The translations under genes were made by a program, and so were the position numbers. From positions 1 to 15,718 of the forward strand of contig DHFN01000201.1 of NCBI GenBank assembly GCA_002402275.1: a stretch of DNA of 15,718 nt, written 5' to 3'. Below are positions 7,183 through 14,435 of this stretch, in pieces; position 1 is the first letter of the stretch; every line of letters begins with the position of its first letter. Source of the stretch: Anaerolineales bacterium UBA4823. Lineage in GTDB: Bacteria > Chloroflexota > Anaerolineae > Anaerolineales > UBA4823. Under the pieces are notes generated by a model that ran no database searches, had not been told where the DNA came from, and saw only the letters and a program-made list of their open reading frames with translations.

Positions 7183-8074
7183 TTTCATCCAAGAGTTGAT
7201 CGATTTTCATGTTAACTTCACGAAATTGAACTTTTGAAAGACCTAGCTTTTGGCGAATTTGATCTTTTTCCATTCCAGCTAAAACGTCCTGAATTGCACA
7301 AGTCCACCGACACATATCAAAAGAAATATGTTTTTTCAGGGCCGATTCAATGGATAAATCTTCCAATAAATATTCCAATCTCCTTTGAGACCAAGGAAAG
7401 ACCGCATCTACAATGGAATATTGGTCACAATATTCATGATAGACTTCGATCCAATCGGGTGGTAAATTAATTTTTCGTTCTTTATAACGATATTGAGGGT
7501 TGTTATAACGGATATATAGAACAGGTTGGTCAAGGGAACTTTCGTCAATATGATTTTTAGACAAATTTAGACATTCATTCTTTTTCAAGCCAGTGGCGAT
7601 GAGCAGGTAAAAGAGAGTGTAATAACGGGCATCTGGTGGATTAGAACTGCGATATTTTAGGCATATATCTAATGCTTGAATGACTTCATCGGGAAATAAA
7701 ATTGTGGGGAGGGGGCTGAATACAGTTTGTTGAATAAGTTTTTCTGCAGGATTATAGGATATGACGGCATATTGATGGAGCCAGCGAAAAAATGATTTTA
7801 ATGCTGTTATCCGCCTTGAGAGAGTTTTAGGGCTGCAAGGGATACCGCGATTGTTTTCCATCCAAGATAAGAAACGATTCAAGTCGGTAGTGGTTATGTT
7901 GCCCAAAGGATGGGTAGGTGATAAAAAACCAGCTAGTAACTCTAAATCATGAATAAATGCCTTGATTGTATGAGGAGAATTCCCTTGATCTGCAAGGTAT
8001 ACAGACCAGGCGTTAATCGCCGGGGTAAGAGTAGATTGACTGGTTAAATGAGCAGTTGAAGATTGTTCAGACAT
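7172..8074 (-). CDS. XerC/XerD-like tyrosine recombinase homologue, catalytically degenerate
   Basis: A 300-residue protein, the usual length of XerC/XerD, with both domains in order. Residues 18-115 form the SAM-like core-binding domain (AWSVYLADQGNSPHTIKAF, then TLSRRITALKSFFRWLHQY and NPAEKL). Residues 125-295 correspond to the catalytic domain (YLLIATGLKKNECLNL, FPWSQRRLEYLLEDL). Aligned by eye to the Xer motifs, the active site is mostly lost: the first arginine of 'ATGLR' is Lys164, the histidine of HxxR is Asp253 (DMCR; Arg256 remains), the 'LGHSS' histidine is Leu279, and the tyrosine nucleophile position is Asn288 (REVNMKI). A beta-hairpin lysine (Lys198 or Lys201) may remain. There is no frameshift or stop, so it appears to be maintained as protein, probably a DNA-binding protein that no longer recombines. 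Shine-Dalgarno GGAGG lies 8 bases before ATG 8074, with a good promoter upstream. It overlaps tilS tail to tail by 11 bases. Confidence 0.85.
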   Translation of the reverse strand: MSEQSSTAHLTSQSTLTPAINAWSVYLADQGNSPHTIKAFIHDLELLAGFLSPTHPLGNITTTDLNRFLSWMENNRGIPCSPKTLSRRITALKSFFRWLHQYAVISYNPAEKLIQQTVFSPLPTILFPDEVIQALDICLKYRSSNPPDARYYTLFYLLIATGLKKNECLNLSKNHIDESSLDQPVLYIRYNNPQYRYKERKINLPPDWIEVYHEYCDQYSIVDAVFPWSQRRLEYLLEDLSIESALKKHISFDMCRWTCAIQDVLAGMEKDQIRQKLGLSKVQFREVNMKIDQLLDEIKS

Positions 8075-8090
8075 CTCAGCATCCTCCAGT

Positions 8091-8110
8091 TTCGTATAGA
8101 CTAATACGAA
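8091..8110. repeat. Perfect 7-6-7 inverted repeat at the recombinase-like gene start site
   Basis: TTCGTAT (8091-8097) and ATACGAA (8104-8110) are perfect reverse complements around a 6-base centre, AGACTA. The element lies just downstream of the -10 box (8112-8117) of the recombinase-like gene and covers its predicted transcription start near 8105. That is a classical repressor operator position. The two-arm layout with a short centre also resembles Xer and Cre recombinase sites. Confidence 0.6.
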
Positions 8111-8111
8111 T

Positions 8112-8140
8112 AGTTTAGCGATTTTCTTTTATTTTGTCAA
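8112..8140 (-). promoter_or_regulatory. Sigma-70 type promoter of the recombinase-like gene
   Basis: On the minus strand a perfect -35 TTGACA (8140-8135) is followed by a 17-base spacer and a -10 TAAACT (8117-8112), four of six matches with the key TA...T positions kept. The predicted start near 8105 gives a 5' leader of about 30 bases containing GGAGG. The gene therefore has its own promoter, downstream of the HD-domain gene. Confidence 0.65.
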
Positions 8141-8171
8141 TATTTTTTGATAAGAAGGAGTTAATTACCTG

Positions 8172-8723
8172 CTATAATCCGAGATCGGGAGCGATACTAC
8201 GCATAGCCAGAATCACGTTCTGGACATGTTCCCATAAATCGACTCCAAATTCTTGGGCGGATTTTTCTATTTCTTTACGATTTGCACCTGCTGCAAAAGC
8301 CCGATCTTTCCATTTCTTTTTAATAGAGGTTACTTCTAGGTCGGATAGCGATCGGGAGGGGCGGACTAAGGCGACCGCAGTAATTAACCCAGTAATTTCA
8401 TCGCAAGCGTAGAGTGCTTTTTCCATAGGGGTAGTTCGTTCTATCCCAGTATGATCGGCGTGGCTCAGTACGCCATGGATAATATCCTCAGGAACACCAT
8501 GCTGGCGTAATATCGGTGCACCCGCTTGTGGGTGTTCATCTAAAGTAGGATGGATTTCCCAATCGAAGTCATGAAGCAAACCAACAATCCCCCATTTTTC
8601 TTCATCCTCTCCGAATTTTCTGGCATAAAAACGCATAGCAGCCTCAACTGCCAGCATGTGGCGAATTAAATTTTCATTTTTCACATATTGATGAACAATC
8701 TCGAGAGCTTCTTGACGATTCAT
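8172..8723 (-). CDS. HD-domain metal-dependent hydrolase
   Basis: A 183-residue HD-superfamily protein. The metal-binding set is visible: His22 (LIRHMLAVE), His51-Asp52 (GLLHDFDWE), His88 (SHADH) and Asp108 (ACDEITGLI). The arrangement, with 'HDFDWE..HPTLDEHP' after the HD pair, matches the family of small predicted HD hydrolases sometimes annotated as HDIG-domain proteins. Their substrate is unknown, though the fold usually acts as a phosphohydrolase on nucleotides or similar phosphoesters. The start at 8723 has an excellent Shine-Dalgarno (AAAGGAGA, about six bases upstream), placed inside the end of the SanA-like gene. The two genes share ATGA (8720-8723), so they are translationally coupled. 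The 97 bases after its stop hold the recombinase-like gene's promoter. Confidence 0.88.
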   Translation of the reverse strand: MNRQEALEIVHQYVKNENLIRHMLAVEAAMRFYARKFGEDEEKWGIVGLLHDFDWEIHPTLDEHPQAGAPILRQHGVPEDIIHGVLSHADHTGIERTTPMEKALYACDEITGLITAVALVRPSRSLSDLEVTSIKKKWKDRAFAAGANRKEIEKSAQEFGVDLWEHVQNVILAMRSIAPDLGL

Positions 8724-9406
8724 TGTGTCTCCTTTGGGAAAATAGGTTCTGGTTCACCTAGAACTGGGGTTGGGTGAGTGACTTTTAAATCAAACACAGC
8801 ATTCATGGTTGCAATTGTTTCCCGTAGATTCCAATACCACAAGGAAGGTGTTCGATAGGAATGAATGTCTGATGGAACCCCGATTGAGTGAATGCCTAAT
8901 TCCTGGCAGGTATAGAGTGCCCGAGGTAAATGGAAGGATTGGGTGACTAAAATCGCATTCTCGATCCCAAAAATGTGCTTTGCCCGATAACATGTATCGT
9001 AAGTCCTTCTTCCAGCGTAGTCCAAAACTATGGCATCTTTAGGTATGCCTAATGATAATGCATAATCTTGCATCGCCATGGGTTCGTTATAATTATCTGA
9101 ATGATTATCTCCGCTAAAAAGAAGTTTGACTACCTTCCCTTTTTTATAAAGTTCACTTGCAATTTCTACTCGATCGCGAAGAACAGTGGTTGGCTGCCCG
9201 TTGCGATTTAATCCCGCTCCGAACACGATTGCAATCTTCTGATAAGGTACATCATCAATGCTGAAGATATTCGGTTTAACTCTCTGGTAGATGCTTAATC
9301 GAACCATCAAAGGTGAAATAAGGAGAAGAACAAATAAGCTAAAACCGAGAATCATTGATAAAATGGATGAAACTGTAAATTTCATGAACGATAAAAATTT
9401 TACCAT
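8720..9406 (-). CDS. SanA/YdcF-like (DUF218) membrane-anchored protein
   Basis: A protein with one N-terminal membrane anchor and an extracytoplasmic DUF218 domain, as in SanA (vancomycin exclusion in enterobacteria) and YdcF; the biochemical activity of the family is poorly defined, and a role at the cell envelope is likely. From Met at 9406 it has 228 residues: a hydrophobic anchor at about 10-35 (FTVSSILSMILGFSLFVLLLI), then family motifs IAIVFGAGL, LLFSGDN, EPMAMQDYA, DYAGRRTYDTC, ILVTQSFHLPRALY and SLWYWNLRE. An upstream in-frame ATG at 9448 would add 14 residues, but it would place the start over the folC -10 box, just 5 bases from the folC ATG, so I prefer 9406; Met at 9385 is also possible. 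None of the three starts has a Shine-Dalgarno. The gene ends in an ATGA overlap with the HD-domain gene. Confidence 0.85.
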   Translation of the reverse strand: MVKFLSFMKFTVSSILSMILGFSLFVLLLISPLMVRLSIYQRVKPNIFSIDDVPYQKIAIVFGAGLNRNGQPTTVLRDRVEIASELYKKGKVVKLLFSGDNHSDNYNEPMAMQDYALSLGIPKDAIVLDYAGRRTYDTCYRAKHIFGIENAILVTQSFHLPRALYTCQELGIHSIGVPSDIHSYRTPSLWYWNLRETIATMNAVFDLKVTHPTPVLGEPEPIFPKETQ

Positions 9407-9412
9407 GAAAGA

Positions 9413-9424
9413 GGATTGCAATCC
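9413..9424. repeat. 12-base perfect palindrome over the folC -35 box
   Basis: GGATTGCAATCC is its own reverse complement and contains the TTGCAA -35 of folC. CAATCC recurs at 9441-9446, 22 bases further on (about two helical turns), next to the -10 box. A second small inverted repeat, TAAC...GTTA (9428-9440), lies between. This could be an operator in the sanA/folC divergent region, or chance. Confidence 0.35.
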
Positions 9425-9444
9425 CGCTAACGTAGAGTTACAAT
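9416..9444 (+). promoter_or_regulatory. folC: Sigma-70 type promoter of folC
   Basis: TTGCAA (9416-9421), a 17-base spacer and TACAAT (9439-9444) form a good promoter. The -10 box ends nine bases before the folC ATG, so the transcription start is predicted at about 9450-9451 with a leader of 3-4 bases and no Shine-Dalgarno. The promoter lies immediately upstream of the preferred divergent sanA-like start (9406). Confidence 0.65.
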
Positions 9445-9453
9445 CCATAGATT

Positions 9454-10854
9454 ATGGAAACAGAACAAGAATACCAAAACACATTAAATTATCTGTATAG
9501 CTTCGTTGATTACAGCTTGACAAAAGCCGATCGGCTGTCTCAAGCCCATTTCGATTTAGAACGCATGCGGCACCTGATGCAGGAATTAGGTAATCCTCAG
9601 CAAGCTTATCCGTCAATTCACATTACGGGAACCAAAGGTAAAGGCTCCGTTACAGCAATGTGTGCCAGTGCATTACATGAAGGTGGTTATCGAGTGGGGA
9701 TGTACACGTCACCGCACTTAGAAGATTATGCTGAACGCATTCAGATAAATGGTGAGAATATACCCCATTCGGTTTTGGTCACGTTAGTAGAAGAATTGAA
9801 ACCGTATATTGAGCGCGTGAACGGTTTAACTACTTTTGAAATAACCACTTCACTAGCTTTTTTATATTTTGCTAGAATGAATGTGGATGTAGCGGTGGTA
9901 GAGGTGGGTTTAGGTGGTCGTTTAGATGCAACTAATGTGATCTTTCCGATTGTTTCAGTGATTACTTCAATCTCTTACGACCATACTTTCGTATTGGGGA
10001 ATACACTAGCTGAAATTGCCGGTGAAAAAGGTGGAATTATTAAAGAAGGTATACCGGTTGTAAGTGCTCCTCAAGAACAGGAAGCTTGGGAAGTCATTCA
10101 AAAGATTGCTTTAGCTCGTCATTCCCAACTGATTTCTGTTGGAAAGGATATCAGAGGACAAAAATTAGAACAGACTCTGGATTATCAAAGGATAGAAATT
10201 ACTGATTTCTTCCATGGAAGTCTTTCTCAGGACATAAAGAATAGCCAACCAAAAAGAATTCAGATTCGGATTCCTTTATTAGGGGATCATCAAGTTGAGA
10301 ACGCAACTGTGGCTTATGCGGCTTTAGACCAATTTAGGCAAAAAAGTCTATCCGTTAGCGATGAGCAGATTAATAGGGGATTTAGCCATACGATTTGGCC
10401 AGGTAGGTTTGAGATCATATCTCATCAACCCCCGATCGTATTGGATTGCGCCCATAATCGCGAATCAATTCAAGAATTAGTAAAAACTTTACAGCAAGTT
10501 TTTCCAAAATACACCCCGGTTTTAATCTTTGGAGCATCGGAAGATAAAGACATTCAAGGAATGTTTGCGGATATTTTACCTATTGTGGATGAAGTGATTG
10601 CTACGCGTTCGTTCCACCCGCGTGCTATAGCTGCCGAAAAATTAATCGAAATGGCAAAACCATACCAGAAAACCGTTCAGGTGAACGAAAATATCTCCCA
10701 GGCATTAGAATTAGCTTTGGAGAAAATCAAACCGCATCGAATGATCCTGGTTGCGGGGAGTATTTTTGTTGTGGCTGAAGCGAGACATGCCTGGCTAACT
10801 CAATCCCAATTTGACCCTTACCGCGTTGATACACAGATGTACTTAAACACATGA
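9454..10854 (+). CDS. folC: Folylpolyglutamate synthase / dihydrofolate synthase FolC
   Basis: FolC adds glutamate to dihydropteroate and/or extends the glutamate tail of tetrahydrofolates, using ATP. The 466-residue protein is a Mur-ligase-type enzyme: P-loop ITGTKGKGSV (57-66), TSPHLEDYAERIQING (85-100, the folate-binding loop and omega region), VVEVGLGGRLDATN (about 148-161), SYDHTFVLGNTLAEIAGEKGGIIK (about 174-197) and, in the C-terminal domain, LDCAHNRES (330-338) where 'DGAHNP' is usual. Whether it has both activities cannot be told from these motifs. A tail of about 20 residues after the last conserved strand is unremarkable. ATG 9454 has a promoter -10 box nine bases before it and no Shine-Dalgarno. 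It leads a plus-strand cluster; lon follows after 22 bases. Confidence 0.95.
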   Translation: METEQEYQNTLNYLYSFVDYSLTKADRLSQAHFDLERMRHLMQELGNPQQAYPSIHITGTKGKGSVTAMCASALHEGGYRVGMYTSPHLEDYAERIQINGENIPHSVLVTLVEELKPYIERVNGLTTFEITTSLAFLYFARMNVDVAVVEVGLGGRLDATNVIFPIVSVITSISYDHTFVLGNTLAEIAGEKGGIIKEGIPVVSAPQEQEAWEVIQKIALARHSQLISVGKDIRGQKLEQTLDYQRIEITDFFHGSLSQDIKNSQPKRIQIRIPLLGDHQVENATVAYAALDQFRQKSLSVSDEQINRGFSHTIWPGRFEIISHQPPIVLDCAHNRESIQELVKTLQQVFPKYTPVLIFGASEDKDIQGMFADILPIVDEVIATRSFHPRAIAAEKLIEMAKPYQKTVQVNENISQALELALEKIKPHRMILVAGSIFVVAEARHAWLTQSQFDPYRVDTQMYLNT

Positions 10855-10876
10855 AAGTTTTGTTAAAGGTGATTTT

Positions 10877-13426
10877 ATGAAAAATATAGATTGGTTTAAC
10901 CAAGATCAAGAAGAAGAATTTGGAGAGGCTCTTTATCGGCGAACCGAGGAGCTTTACCAGATCCCGGACACCACACCGAATAAAAGAGGATTAATTGAAT
11001 GTGCTGTAATTCCTCTGCGGGATTTGATTGTATTCCCGCACATGGTTTCGCCAATTTTCGTGGATCGAGATATATCGATCCGAGCAATAGAAGAGGCTCA
11101 AGTTCTCGAAACGACAGTGATTGGCTTGACCCAACATGATCCCGATGTGGATGAACCAGATGAAACCGATTTCATGCCCGTTGGAGTGGAAATGGCAGTT
11201 GGGCGTTTATTGAATATGCCGGATGGTTCAAGTTCGGTTCTCGCTCAAGGTCGCCGACGAGTGAAAATTGTTCAATTTTTACAATTCGAACCTTTTATCA
11301 AGGTGCGGGCGCGACCGTTATACGAATCTCTAGAGATGGATCGTGAAACCGATGCAACCATGCGGACTGTTTTAGAGTTATTTCATAACTGTGTTGAGCT
11401 CAATCGCAGTTTACCGGAAGAATCCTATTTATATGCTCTAAATATAAATGAACCTGGTTGGCTAGCGGATATGATCGTTACGACGATTGCGCCTTCGGTA
11501 AAGGAGCGGATGGATTTTCTTCAAACCCTTAATCCCCTCGATAGACTTAAAAAAGTGGTCAATTTACTTGCGCGCGAAGCGGATGTCCTAGAATTAAAAG
11601 ATGAAATTCATAACCGTGCTCAAAGTGAAGTGGATCGTTCTCAACGTGAATTTATCCTCAGGGAACAAATGCGGGCAATTCAAACCGAACTCGGTGAAGG
11701 GGATATCTGGACGCGGGAACTGGATGAATTACAGGAGAAGATAGAAAAAGCTGATTTGCCTGAGGAAGCTCATGAGCGGGCACTTAAGGAAATAGAGCGG
11801 TTAAAACAAATGCCTCAAATGTCCCCAGAAATTGGGATCCTGCGGACTTACATAGATTGGATTTTAGATTTACCCTGGAAGCAAGAGACCCCCGATAACC
11901 TTGATGTGAAGCACGCTGCAGAGATATTAGAGACTGACCATTACGGTCTTCCGAAAGCAAAAGATCGAATCCTTGAATATATTGCCATTCGGAATTTAAA
12001 ACCCAAACGAATGCATCAACCGATTCTATGTTTCGTTGGTCCACCAGGAACGGGGAAAACTTCGCTTGGAAAATCCATCGCAAACGCGCTCGGTCGGAAA
12101 TTTGTTCGCCTTTCATTAGGAGGAATTCGGGATGAGGCTGAAATCCGTGGACATCGGAGAACTTATATCGGGGCTTTACCAGGCCGAATTTTACAGACTA
12201 TAAAAAGAGCTGGCACTATAAATCCATTATTTATGCTCGATGAAATTGACAAATTAGGCGAAGATTTTCGAGGAGACCCTTCGGCTGCCTTGTTAGAGGT
12301 TTTAGACCTAGAACAAAATTATGCTTTCTCTGATCACTATCTTGAGCTGCCTTATGATTTATCAAAGGTCATGTTCATCACAACTGCAAATTATATCGGT
12401 ACGATACCTCCCGCGTTATTAGACCGAATGGAGATTATTGAGTTTCCAGGTTACATCGAAGAGGAGAAGTTGGAGATTGCTAATCGTTTTCTTATTCCTC
12501 GGCAATTAGAGGAAAATGGGTTGGAATCCGTTCCGTTACGATTCACTCCCGCCGCGATAACCAAAATTATCCGTGAATATACCTATGAAGCTGGGGTACG
12601 AAATTTGGAGCGAGAGATCGGAAAAATTTGCCGTAAAATTGCGCGTGCTAAAGCGGAAGGAAAACGTTATCCATTGCAAGTAAGTCCAAAATTAGTAGAA
12701 AAATACTTAGGACCACCTCAGTATTTTAACCAGGAAGCAGAAAGAAAAAATGAGGTAGGCGTGGCAACGGCTATGGCATGGACTGAGTACGGGGGCGAAA
12801 TTATGCCAGTAGAAGTATTGTTAGTTGAGGGAAAAGGTGTCCTGCAAATTACCGGGCAAATCGGAAATGTGATGCAGGAATCCGCTCAGGCGGCATTTAC
12901 TTATATGAAATCACGGGCAGAGGATTTTAAATTGGATGTAAACTTATATGAAAAGATCGATATTCATATTCATATTCCTGAAGGAGCAGTTCCAAAAGAT
13001 GGTCCAAGTGCAGGAATAACCATTTGTACCGCCCTTGTTTCGGCTTTCACGGGTCGAGAGGTTTCAAAGGATGTTGCTATGACGGGTGAAATCACCTTAC
13101 GGGGGAAGGTGTTGCCGGTAGGTGGTATTCGAGAAAAAGTTCTCGCTGCTCACCGGGCAGGGTTAAAAAAGATCATTATTCCTAAAAAGAATTTGAAGGA
13201 TTTAATTGATATACCTAAACCAGTACTTTCAGAATTAGAAATCACCCCAGTAGAACACATGGATCAAGTTTTGGACTTGGCTTTGGCTAAATTTGCCTCA
13301 AAATGCAAATCAATTCGCTTACTCCAACGCTTAGCGGAGGAAATTAAACAAGAGGAAGAAGACTTACATGCTGATGAAAAACCAAAGAAAAGCGGACAAA
13401 CAACCTTCATTCAGCCAGGAGTTTAA
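10877..13426 (+). CDS. lon: ATP-dependent protease Lon (LonA type)
   Basis: Lon is a hexameric cytoplasmic AAA+ serine protease that degrades damaged and some regulatory proteins. This 849-residue protein has an N-terminal extension of about 38 residues, then the Lon N-domain beginning with CAVIPLRDLIVFPHMVSPIFV. The coiled helical region includes REFILREQMRAIQTELGE. Walker A is GPPGTGKTS (388-396, Lys394) and Walker B is LFMLDEIDKLGEDFRGDPSAALLEVLD. The C-terminal protease domain has catalytic Ser711 in PKDGPSAG and Lys754 in GGIREKVLAAHRAG, 43 residues apart as in E. coli Lon. It ends in a charged tail rich in Glu and Lys. Shine-Dalgarno AAAGGTGA precedes ATG 10877. No CIRCE-type heat-shock operator is visible in the 22-base gap after folC. 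The lipoprotein gene follows with a 2-base gap. Confidence 0.98.
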   Translation: MKNIDWFNQDQEEEFGEALYRRTEELYQIPDTTPNKRGLIECAVIPLRDLIVFPHMVSPIFVDRDISIRAIEEAQVLETTVIGLTQHDPDVDEPDETDFMPVGVEMAVGRLLNMPDGSSSVLAQGRRRVKIVQFLQFEPFIKVRARPLYESLEMDRETDATMRTVLELFHNCVELNRSLPEESYLYALNINEPGWLADMIVTTIAPSVKERMDFLQTLNPLDRLKKVVNLLAREADVLELKDEIHNRAQSEVDRSQREFILREQMRAIQTELGEGDIWTRELDELQEKIEKADLPEEAHERALKEIERLKQMPQMSPEIGILRTYIDWILDLPWKQETPDNLDVKHAAEILETDHYGLPKAKDRILEYIAIRNLKPKRMHQPILCFVGPPGTGKTSLGKSIANALGRKFVRLSLGGIRDEAEIRGHRRTYIGALPGRILQTIKRAGTINPLFMLDEIDKLGEDFRGDPSAALLEVLDLEQNYAFSDHYLELPYDLSKVMFITTANYIGTIPPALLDRMEIIEFPGYIEEEKLEIANRFLIPRQLEENGLESVPLRFTPAAITKIIREYTYEAGVRNLEREIGKICRKIARAKAEGKRYPLQVSPKLVEKYLGPPQYFNQEAERKNEVGVATAMAWTEYGGEIMPVEVLLVEGKGVLQITGQIGNVMQESAQAAFTYMKSRAEDFKLDVNLYEKIDIHIHIPEGAVPKDGPSAGITICTALVSAFTGREVSKDVAMTGEITLRGKVLPVGGIREKVLAAHRAGLKKIIIPKKNLKDLIDIPKPVLSELEITPVEHMDQVLDLALAKFASKCKSIRLLQRLAEEIKQEEEDLHADEKPKKSGQTTFIQPGV

Positions 13427-13428
13427 AG

Positions 13429-14349
13429 GTGATGAAGCATAGATTGGATGTCCTTTTCATTCTCTCTTTTTTTTTGGTTTCTTGCGGGATTAGATTAAAT
13501 ACTCATAATCCCGCTCCTGACACTTTAACACCTCAATTAGGAGTAACGGATTCCCCACCTCTGCCCACTGCGACCGTTTTACCTACTTCTACTCCATTGC
13601 CTGATTTTGGGATGTTATTGTCGGCAGTGTTTCTGAAGGATGATCAATTTTTAGATGTTTATCCTGAGGCTGGAGTGAAGAGTACCCCAGTCGCTCAATT
13701 TGCACCTCAAACAATGGGAATTAATGCCACTGGAAAAAGACAATTTATAGACGAGAAAATTTGGTTAGAAATAAATCTTCCCCAAGGCGGGAGTGGTTGG
13801 GTTGACGGAGATTTTATCACCCCAACCATTCAACCCACTGAGTTTTGTAACGATCATGACCTCAATCTAGCATTTAGCGGAATGCTCAATTCGATTAAAA
13901 GTAGAGATGAAATAGCATTTGTAAATTTTATTAGTCCCATTCATGGACTGCATATCAAATACCTTTGGCAAAATCCGGAAGTGAAGGTAGATGTAGCTGA
14001 GAATTTCTCAAATTTATTTACCGAGAATAAGTCCTATGATTGGGGTTCTGATCAGAGTATTAATCAATCTGTTCAAGGCTCATTTAGCTCCATCATTCTG
14101 CCAGCATTAGATCCGGTTTTGGAGGATAGCATAACAATATGTAATGCTTTAGATCAAGGGATAGCAGCAGATTGGACAAGCGGATTTATTGAATGGCCCT
14201 CCGAATACCTGAACTTGAATTACCTGACTTTATATAAACCCGCCACAGAAGAAAATGCATTAAATTGGCGCACCTGGGCATTTGGATTAGAAAAGATCAA
14301 CCATCAATATTATTTGACTGTTTTAGTCCAGTATAAATGGGATTATTAA
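13429..14349 (+). CDS. Putative lipoprotein with SH3-like domain, unknown function
   Basis: A 306-residue exported protein that I do not recognise by function. It starts with a lipoprotein signal peptide (Lys3 and Arg5, hydrophobic 8-17, lipobox LVSC with Cys19). A Thr/Pro-rich linker (about 28-58, ending PTATVLPTSTPLP) would span the cell wall. Residues 62-128 (LDVYPEAG, then VAQF, IWLEINLPQGGSGWVDGDFI) look like a bacterial SH3-type domain, which often binds peptidoglycan. The rest (about 135-306) is a separate globular domain with Cys140 and a second cysteine near 238, ending in a strand-rich segment (WAFGLEKINHQYYLTVLVQY). The start is GTG 13429 or the adjacent ATG 13432; GGAG at 13418-13421 is 7 or 10 bases away. 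The Shine-Dalgarno and the 2-base gap show coupling to lon, hinting at shared stress expression; that is inference. Confidence 0.75.
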   Translation: MMKHRLDVLFILSFFLVSCGIRLNTHNPAPDTLTPQLGVTDSPPLPTATVLPTSTPLPDFGMLLSAVFLKDDQFLDVYPEAGVKSTPVAQFAPQTMGINATGKRQFIDEKIWLEINLPQGGSGWVDGDFITPTIQPTEFCNDHDLNLAFSGMLNSIKSRDEIAFVNFISPIHGLHIKYLWQNPEVKVDVAENFSNLFTENKSYDWGSDQSINQSVQGSFSSIILPALDPVLEDSITICNALDQGIAADWTSGFIEWPSEYLNLNYLTLYKPATEENALNWRTWAFGLEKINHQYYLTVLVQYKWDY

Positions 14350-14381
14350 TCTACTAGGCTAAAGCTAACCAAAGGTTTTGG

Positions 14382-14435
14382 AATTTTCCTGATGTTATAA
14401 TTATTATTAGTAGTATAAGGACTATTAGGAAAATT
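14382..14435. repeat. 9-base inverted repeat bracketing the aminotransferase promoter
   Basis: AATTTTCCT (14382-14390) and AGGAAAATT (14427-14435) are perfect reverse complements, 36 bases apart. They enclose the extended -10 box, and the right arm directly touches the AAAGGAG Shine-Dalgarno (14436-14442). The rest of the 14350-14448 gap holds only a weak hairpin, CCAAA-GGT-TTTGG at 14369-14381. Confidence 0.4.
14393..14401 (+). promoter_or_regulatory. Extended -10 promoter (TGT-TATAAT) of the aminotransferase gene
   Basis: A perfect TATAAT (14396-14401) is preceded by the TGn extended -10 motif (14393-14395), which can replace a -35 box; none is seen at 17 bases. The predicted start near 14408 gives a leader of about 40 bases with AAAGGAG six bases before the ATG. 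Confidence 0.55.

Noticed and set aside
7172..8074. The recombinase-like gene as a pseudogene
   Set aside because: It has normal family length, no stop or frameshift, a good promoter and a Shine-Dalgarno. The residue changes are specific to the active site, while structural motifs remain.
8091..8110. A true dif site or phage attachment site
   Set aside because: Arms beyond the central 7 bases do not match the dif arms I know, there is no second copy in the window and there are no phage genes. A promoter operator is the more economical reading.
9413..9446. Repeated CAATCC and GGATTG units as a repeat array or CRISPR-like element
   Set aside because: There are only two direct copies plus one inverted copy of a 6-mer in a promoter region, too few and too short.
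11784..12116. A 110-codon open frame opposite lon
   Set aside because: It is antisense to the Lon AAA+ region, with composition expected of a shadow frame.
14369..14381. Hairpin CCAAA-GGT-TTTGG as a terminator for lon and the lipoprotein gene
   Set aside because: The stem is only five mostly A-T pairs with a three-base loop, and it is followed by AATTTTCC rather than a T-run.
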